A DNA stretch of 64,000 bases. Source: Clostridia bacterium (GTDB lineage Bacteria; Bacillota; Clostridia; Christensenellales; UBA1242). The stretch covers positions 1-64,000 of the forward strand of contig JAFQDL010000001.1 of assembly GCA_017399265.1 (NCBI GenBank), given 5' to 3'. Positions within the stretch are counted from its first letter, which is position 1. The number at the start of each line of letters is the position of its first letter. A program made the position numbers and the translations under genes. Positions 62,101 through 64,000 of this stretch are shown here, in pieces. The notes under the pieces are model-generated. The model worked only from the letters and a program-made list of their open reading frames with translations. It was not told the DNA's origin and made no database searches.

Positions 62101-64000
62101 ATGATGCTACAGATGTAACTCATTTCTATAGTTATTATACTGGTACAGAAGGGGGAGGTGGCGAAGCTGAAGAATTCTACCAAGGTAATCCTCACTACAT
62201 GGGAGGCCTTGTTGGATTGTCTTTTGGTTCAAAGATATTGAACTCATACAATAGGGTAGATGTGGCAAATATAGATGCTAAATATGCTGGTGGTATCATT
62301 GGTATTGCTATAGGTGCACAAATTGATGACGTGTATACTACTGCTAGTGTGTTCTCATTTAGAGGGTTTGGTGGTACAATTGGTATCCAGACTAAAATTC
62401 AAAAAGGTTATGAGAAGATTCCTGGTGCAAATGCTGTTGATATATTAATGAATGCGGATAATAATGATCCTAGTCCTACTAATCAGGTATATCATATGTA
62501 TAATCAACTAGCTTATTTAAAGAAAGGCCTAAAAGTTGCAAGTTTATTCAACGACGAGTTGCATGTAGATAGCTTGAACTCTTTTAACTTCTGGAAAATA
62601 GAACACAAGAATCTAGATAGAGATAGCTATAGTGGTATAAATAGTCCTAGAGCTTACATGGGTACCTTTATTGGATACTCAGTAAGTTATGGTCTAGGAA
62701 AAGAGATTAAGGACTGGTATTCTGGTACAGAATTAGAAGATAGAGTACAGAACGAAAGAATATATTTTGCTCAAACTTTCAAAATCAATGACTCAAGTAA
62801 GAAAGATACAGATGATCGACTTGTAGAAGAGTTGGGTAACTATAGAAAAGGTTATGTTGCGGAAGAACTTGGAGAAGAGAAGTATCTTCAAGAAGGTTCT
62901 GTATACGAAGATGAGGCAAAGAAAGAAAATTTATTGTATACAGTTAGTAATTTGGTTACTTATTATACATCTGATAGTGAACCACAAGTTCAATGTTATT
63001 CTGCAGACTATCAATTAGGTGGAGCTGGTAATGTATATAGATATAGTAGATTACAAGTATTCGGTAGTTTGAGAAATGTAAGAGAGATGATTGAAGGTAA
63101 GTATATAATTACAGAGACCTCAAAATTATCGAAAGTTCCTACAGTGTCTCAAAACGAAACTGCAGGAGATAGTGATTATGCAAAAGATGTAACTTATGTA
63201 TTGCCTAGTGTGTATGGAACATGGAGAAATGACGTATGGTATGGCGTAACCATGACAGGTGTTGTAGGCTTAAATAACTCAAGACAAGATAAAGAAAAAT
63301 ATGTACTTCCACAAAGAAGATTTATCAATTCCAAAAAGGTTATTTATGTATATGTTGTTAGTGATTTAACAGATAATACAGAATTGTATCCAGATGCAAC
63401 ATATATCATCATGGACAATATCAATATGGTGATAGATGGTGGTTGGAAAGCATTAAACTCAGCAGATAATCCATTCACTGGTATTATTAAGAGTGATGTG
63501 GATTATTCTAGTGGTGAGGAAGTGTCTAAGAACTTTACATTATATGGACTTGCTGCAAATGATACAGAATATTTAAAAGATAGCTTTGGATTGTTCTCAT
63601 ATGTAGATGGTGCAATATTCAAAGGTTTTGATATAGCTGTGGATTATGTAAAAATCGAAGCTAGTTCATCAGAGACTAGTGTTGGTGTGCTATATGGCAA
63701 GCAATCAGATGGTGGACGATATGTAGATATTATTGATGTCGGCATTGTTGGAAGTTATAAAAAAGAAGACAAAGAGACTTGTCGTGGCATATTAGAGGTG
63801 AGTGGCGCTGACTACGTCGGTGGCGTATTTGGATATGGTCAAAATGTCAAGATGTATTACAGCAAAGATTATACAGTAAAACAATTAGCGATTAACGTAT
63901 ATAATTCACCAAATCCTCCTAGTGTAGGTGGTGTTGGTGGTAGGTTACACAATGAAGGCAAGTATTCAATCAACAATGTGGTAGTGATGCAAACAGAAAT
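50130..64000 (+). CDS. Giant surface lipoprotein with Big2-like and GLUG-type modules, partial (first 4623 aa)
   Basis: An open frame runs from ATG 50130 to the right edge without a stop, so the C-terminus lies outside. Residues 1-25 form a lipoprotein signal with the lipobox L23-A-S-C26 (LLASCSC), so the mature protein should be lipid-anchored at Cys26 on the outer face of the membrane. About 783-857 contains a Big2-like domain (SNKNVASVDENGIVSILAY). At least four lead-in modules, in which a strand-DI block precedes DGNN-type text, start near residues 1187, 2813, 3647 and 4423 (LANDIVLNDSFRPIG). Each is followed by GLUG-type repeats such as YVGGLVGVNKGYITNS and GGFVYSNNGNITNSYSN. The composition is rich in Asn, Asp, Ser, Tyr. 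The same module type closes the 6108-residue protein at the other end of the window. Adhesive or matrix function is inferred only. Confidence 0.85.
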   Translation, partial: MEKFLLGLKKIFLVVAILCSGLLASCSCNDDPYANMKISKISLSAAIEGQANLDLEDNLIRIVETNTNTESNLFYIEVQVTGYNGDREDIVNISPSVDGYVSFISYDYEMRGDARIVKALFQADNGIEKIKFDIISVEGMIITSFEMSIVKPIKDFNFSSDVVPVIKGTKNIILEEGKPSKYIEFEPASTTERKVKLSFANNGLDETKYSVEETKINYIGAGVNVVNPIVSISDGVLIVSDSEYVPQTFGLKGVAVSNSNIEKIVQVDVLEKLNKDEVVVANYVTDIDEEISYYDELVLVDKTETMVNYKITLPNNYASKIPAEFRQLSLLFGYGRVSDPLAANVYELKNGTKVYNAFTNPKGIFTVVKKTGELDSVRCYFDDEKYEYGISHTTSISKNYTIDFRLCYKGYENYFDGINIRLTVEVCAYPDSIEVYNNQNGVLSVIEDDKLVIYKDYKGNLQGKGTEMVAKIFADNKELTTRSYKLHIYDENSNDRDENQVFTSEELSELINIRKQGSSKVELNKTNIFSGESVLVSLSNNNSELYNRFVNLAKGEKKPDIRMSLIAGMDATGYRVVKTINLTFVIGAAEFGASSNQTPIRVPFSTDYLVGSSRYYQIDISNYASWAGQQSGLFEGFLASNTNLDDKIIGVSNITMTSSVVGGVVVANTPGQQDNIFMSDVGSKSGALCSPKLNILFTGNLGECTINVELASGSSFNFRIVIFYNLPGNPDDTYLTLGSVADGLEYRIATDSVTTRITKIDASGSKVISGLSAIVGDKQSFELNLDNGGAAPVKFNKLNLPSDMSMDVKVSNKNVASVDENGIVSILAYTPDSFEITVVITGWQAYSGGAKEVDLTYSIQVKMISPIRDIRLNSSTFGVYTRNTLNIYGEESEFSKKGLAYYEINDMTNKLPIDANKVNWSVYLLGSDTPIDIDWTTKVASNVKLPSIYTEVFRGKIESALYLYVARSSDRSKIAVWVNDENPPASVKEANEKWGEWSLNVQVEVKDNYTTITGYYGLINNVKRSALNVRDNLRIEDIVPILVNNSISFDLRSLEKDIDYVQSGNYYIMNEDSDKIYIEVPYYNVIPDTISLGHFDVNTDVVSFSNSEMIDVSVDTINQIVTIKLKRLSVPNLHLVDYIEPDFVVTLSPKSSQTGPNSYSIKTVINVQVEDGVKNPFTIKTQQQLQAIEENLASNYVLANDIVLNDSFRPIGTNEKPFTGSLVGYKEAINGGKHYYTIYNMKLNYNLKDGGYLYIPETGLDPIAAFGLFGFAKNALFDGVNINGVDITIDTTTPVVNNEVVTEIPISIYIGSLAGVIESCVIKNCVVDSADNVRAVTGEIVEKLANSYSGIYTYSSSDVENKVYLGGVVGYAKESSSLIDNSSYVVLSDRRNNNLTAIGGVVGQIEGGAISYTKHNSAGAKYQNAHVVTVINPHMYNLYKTVDSVYSGKNFGGIAGSVEDVAISGAVVKPVIFGYQNVGGVVGDAVLSGDNAYIKDCKIMPTLLGVLNVGGVVGSVKITGNAVLSQNMVQFLNNKDEYAFFNSGILGALNVGGIAGFVNEESRDEFGTYNSVYSYVTTDFIVDKYTYEDLFKRNTSRNYYGDIVYLNLHNKVEVDKYSLYASYGSVSDEQKETYFYAEANLHTYIRDGYKYDGIKSDNTAVEKEHVAAPCSMYINANMYNEDEGKYVVKDFYVKPNNPDKIYKVDNMNDNGLIGSDSIDSNGYIEGDDKLRYYQYKIGDSDSKIYLLNTPKMKGKDYIVLTVDLPPSSLTVKEPSSKPDYSYSVEGVEEYSIAITLFELATTDLNGDGITNKTEELFVESINQYLNDFSTYQLDKLYDLEILPKFIKESSVYYSLREGDNMYVYLYTQGKDTFIKALRPGNVQLTITSTYDDTKKVVVNIEIVRRISDISLYLSLNADRQNTDITLVKNSSNKVYVDLYSYYYDAANNFCKLYGNIDLVGSALKNTGLRLFFLTNEGEVAHKITGDVDNYINTLTNNFEFDNCELKYMNVLDVDNTPTEYYLIYADCDNISNCYITAKIITENAVNLFAVPYTYSSNVETREKVVFQEFYDMLADGVKLNSNVVDYKIKYDEVIGKTFSVNVVNGTSGISTTNTSVTATPKEAGKFSITINTDNENTELYMFISSGTKQIEANNIARISSIDKQLNGGQYVSLTKGNINYFFQNIYLYKIAKSPNDVLITFGKYQLKLLSLNEFRQAGNLKYITYNFQVEVMTDCFFECTEIENYNFTFITNLIIDNDGAQEKLDYIELPYTMIPQELENSDVKHFDGVTMKSYDVEAGEEKTGYEVDQNLPSNTLVVGYYGLLQINLNPGYSNVDYVEVTSSGYQGTYIQFEQLVAETKLNDRVDTSDKYIFGGYYSSYNAIQAITNGIRLSNVSNVYSKYEDYYYDFDGTYYVRTYLGYLENENVKFDVTIKYFKDGKEIENKRQVFTIDPVLHPRVDAKYNGASNGPAAIGTDVTIVLRTENTWDNIKVQLNSNGTTLLNGYALHKLLGVSGEYGNDPVGLISQLQENSLFRYNNTLGAYELILPIEYDEDLIGGSLKLEFTVKKIINNHVYYHTSEINIQLALYVINDISIEGVQEGVFNGVFNQSYDLRVRVDATYFDNNIYKRSSVNEAGQVVEYIRSQISLIEARISSSGLDKNGEDKIHKTKTWFVLNAKKQYEILSEETTLGYGFAVTDTRYNVSYQPSKNASYEELLFGGLKFRNNILGTNDMILAQTVICYSPSNVYEEFGRNSSSTGVYVLTDKEEVGTNSSTGIYQDKVNEFKYCFTDSFSFAMKNLSDDENPTPVYSEEDLKGMSPGVAYILMSDIEVNNWNPLNTEIKSLDGNGYVIRINSFGAVDTTSTDSEKANFGFIGTVSKDTLLKNIILEIPANPDVFREDLDSIDDSNSVNGDIIIDIKQMTKFNYGTVAGINEGTITNALVINNADEYRYERDYVLYREGEISKESLEKRLDNYYFKLVERNIHENVNYDTRIHSIIRVQSGLEDKAETSIYVGGLVGVNKGYITNSAVQNITISAPFYVGGFVCNNGESGEGGEVGEAAKISSSYFRGGNVVNYKGNEAAFSGTGGFVMSNNGEIHYSYIEGNQVGDKFNRIDYVALVANSLVVYYTESISFKSTGLSKETLKDYIGYKYSYNDTESEETIFNVRNFGNVVITSKEAGGFVYSNNGNITNSYSNIVVSGAGTAGFVYSNESSGYINAIYTLSSVKANDIKYSLLCGKDISKGNSESENPSRNEGIIENAYYLYITEEDYINYLDQNAADKEKIAKVQYVILPAVKGIWNAANEWEASSDGEYQPCVWDVVDKKYKHVSKVNGLDPDAYTAIYQTDNDQKIIKYFDSAYVDSIDLVHTEGLALSYADFSSYDSLNGFAFNSDREINGEDIVKSVWFIPTDNIDNKGVREGKIVDEYFKNNVYKKYTPQLVAANLRTMSIKYGTFITPLMKDASIYDILNTLNDEMAITIAGNIRSNLAVRTNYTDAQKVAYAYAYLYYAYNNFTENEDDYLYDELSLLKDKKVSIPKLWDGVVSSESLIVKPEDPLYQDIFKKNLETNMDMFVNINIGVFDDADMSIMLETLIEQINLVNQVSEDATSAYSYANTEKNKNGISIIYGDTVLNPYLIDSVEDFNDYGKKLATNVNKTEYQLNKSMRLIKDIEFGDLDKAVQTYDVTFFGDLDGNNMNMTNIRIVAETNVNTPAATNIGLFEVLGSKGKNANEIYFASIRNLNLYIDYVRANAVQNSGGLAGTIEYAKLYNISINGQNNNSNISGLNAVGGLAGLIKEQVVLNNITSNIGVTACFVLNVDGCGTNIFRPSHSNLENRITSVGQEIYKLDDGNLVLAIGNKTLTTAHQFNLYISPYTADSGKQGEENTAKISYAGGIAGVIDTSDVFVQDVTGARYVGSNTISGEVVGGLFGYLGANVKMVNSEVLVEKDMHLNSFAISGGLVGHSLGTVERSYVENENQAGLDRDLYKRVNDATDVTHFYSYYTGTEGGGGEAEEFYQGNPHYMGGLVGLSFGSKILNSYNRVDVANIDAKYAGGIIGIAIGAQIDDVYTTASVFSFRGFGGTIGIQTKIQKGYEKIPGANAVDILMNADNNDPSPTNQVYHMYNQLAYLKKGLKVASLFNDELHVDSLNSFNFWKIEHKNLDRDSYSGINSPRAYMGTFIGYSVSYGLGKEIKDWYSGTELEDRVQNERIYFAQTFKINDSSKKDTDDRLVEELGNYRKGYVAEELGEEKYLQEGSVYEDEAKKENLLYTVSNLVTYYTSDSEPQVQCYSADYQLGGAGNVYRYSRLQVFGSLRNVREMIEGKYIITETSKLSKVPTVSQNETAGDSDYAKDVTYVLPSVYGTWRNDVWYGVTMTGVVGLNNSRQDKEKYVLPQRRFINSKKVIYVYVVSDLTDNTELYPDATYIIMDNINMVIDGGWKALNSADNPFTGIIKSDVDYSSGEEVSKNFTLYGLAANDTEYLKDSFGLFSYVDGAIFKGFDIAVDYVKIEASSSETSVGVLYGKQSDGGRYVDIIDVGIVGSYKKEDKETCRGILEVSGADYVGGVFGYGQNVKMYYSKDYTVKQLAINVYNSPNPPSVGGVGGRLHNEGKYSINNVVVMQTE

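Noticed and set aside
1..64000. tRNA genes, CRISPR arrays, insertion sequences, prophage or att sites
   Set aside because: I looked for TTCGA-type T-loop sequences, regularly spaced repeats, transposase/integrase motifs and flanking repeats in the intergenic regions and found none that hold up.

Overview
The window is AT-rich bacterial DNA using the standard bacterial code (TGA, TAA and TAG all act as stops). It comes from a spore-forming, Gram-positive-type organism of the Clostridia/Firmicutes kind. Evidence for this is a spoIIR-sleB-ypeB cluster, a DivIVA protein, a Firmicutes-type L10 leader, a fused MacB/FtsX-type ABC protein, a DUF1540 protein and strong Shine-Dalgarno sites. I cannot name the species. 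No tRNA, 23S, 5S, transposon, prophage or CRISPR array was found.

Layout. Bases 1-21 are the 3' end of a 16S rRNA gene. It is followed by a terminator and no 23S. Bases 596-18922 encode a 6108-residue cell-surface protein: an N-terminal membrane anchor, InlB/Listeria-Bacteroides-like repeats, many divergent beta repeats and a C-terminal GLUG-type field. Next comes a fused ABC-ATPase/FtsX permease whose ATPase motifs are largely lost (19160-21868). Then the L10 leader with rplJ-rplL, rplI facing them, a DUF1540 protein, a membrane coiled-coil protein behind a possible attenuator (24330-26384), and lgt-orf-divIVA. The translation/secretion block rpmG-secE-nusG-rplK-rplA follows (28767-31303), with two L1-type operator hairpins. 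A 1836-residue membrane-anchored papain-family protease spans 31478-36988.

From 37038 to 46333 most genes are on the minus strand. There are three unrecognised genes including an 881-residue coiled-coil protein, a SHOCT membrane protein, a YrbG-type Ca2+/cation antiporter with an HD phosphohydrolase, and a RelA/SpoT-like protein without a recognisable synthetase that overlaps an Xre regulator. A ZIP-type metal transporter in this region is on the plus strand. From 46496 the plus strand carries a HAD phosphatase and spoIIR-sleB-ypeB. A second giant gene then runs off the right edge (50130 to beyond 64000). It encodes a lipoprotein of at least 4623 residues built from Big2-like and GLUG-type modules.

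How the parts fit. More than half of the window encodes three very large exported proteins that share repeat families but use different anchors: an N-terminal signal anchor, a C-terminal membrane helix and a lipid. SecE and an Lgt-like enzyme encoded here are part of the machinery such proteins need. The protease could process surface proteins, but that is inference. Ordinary housekeeping genes lie between them, and the promoters I can read are mostly TTGACA-like, 16-18 bp, TATAAT/TAAAAT. The best candidates for new biology are the giant surface proteins, the ATPase-degenerate FtsX protein, the RSH/Xre pair, the unknown minus-strand trio and the stand-alone 16S gene.
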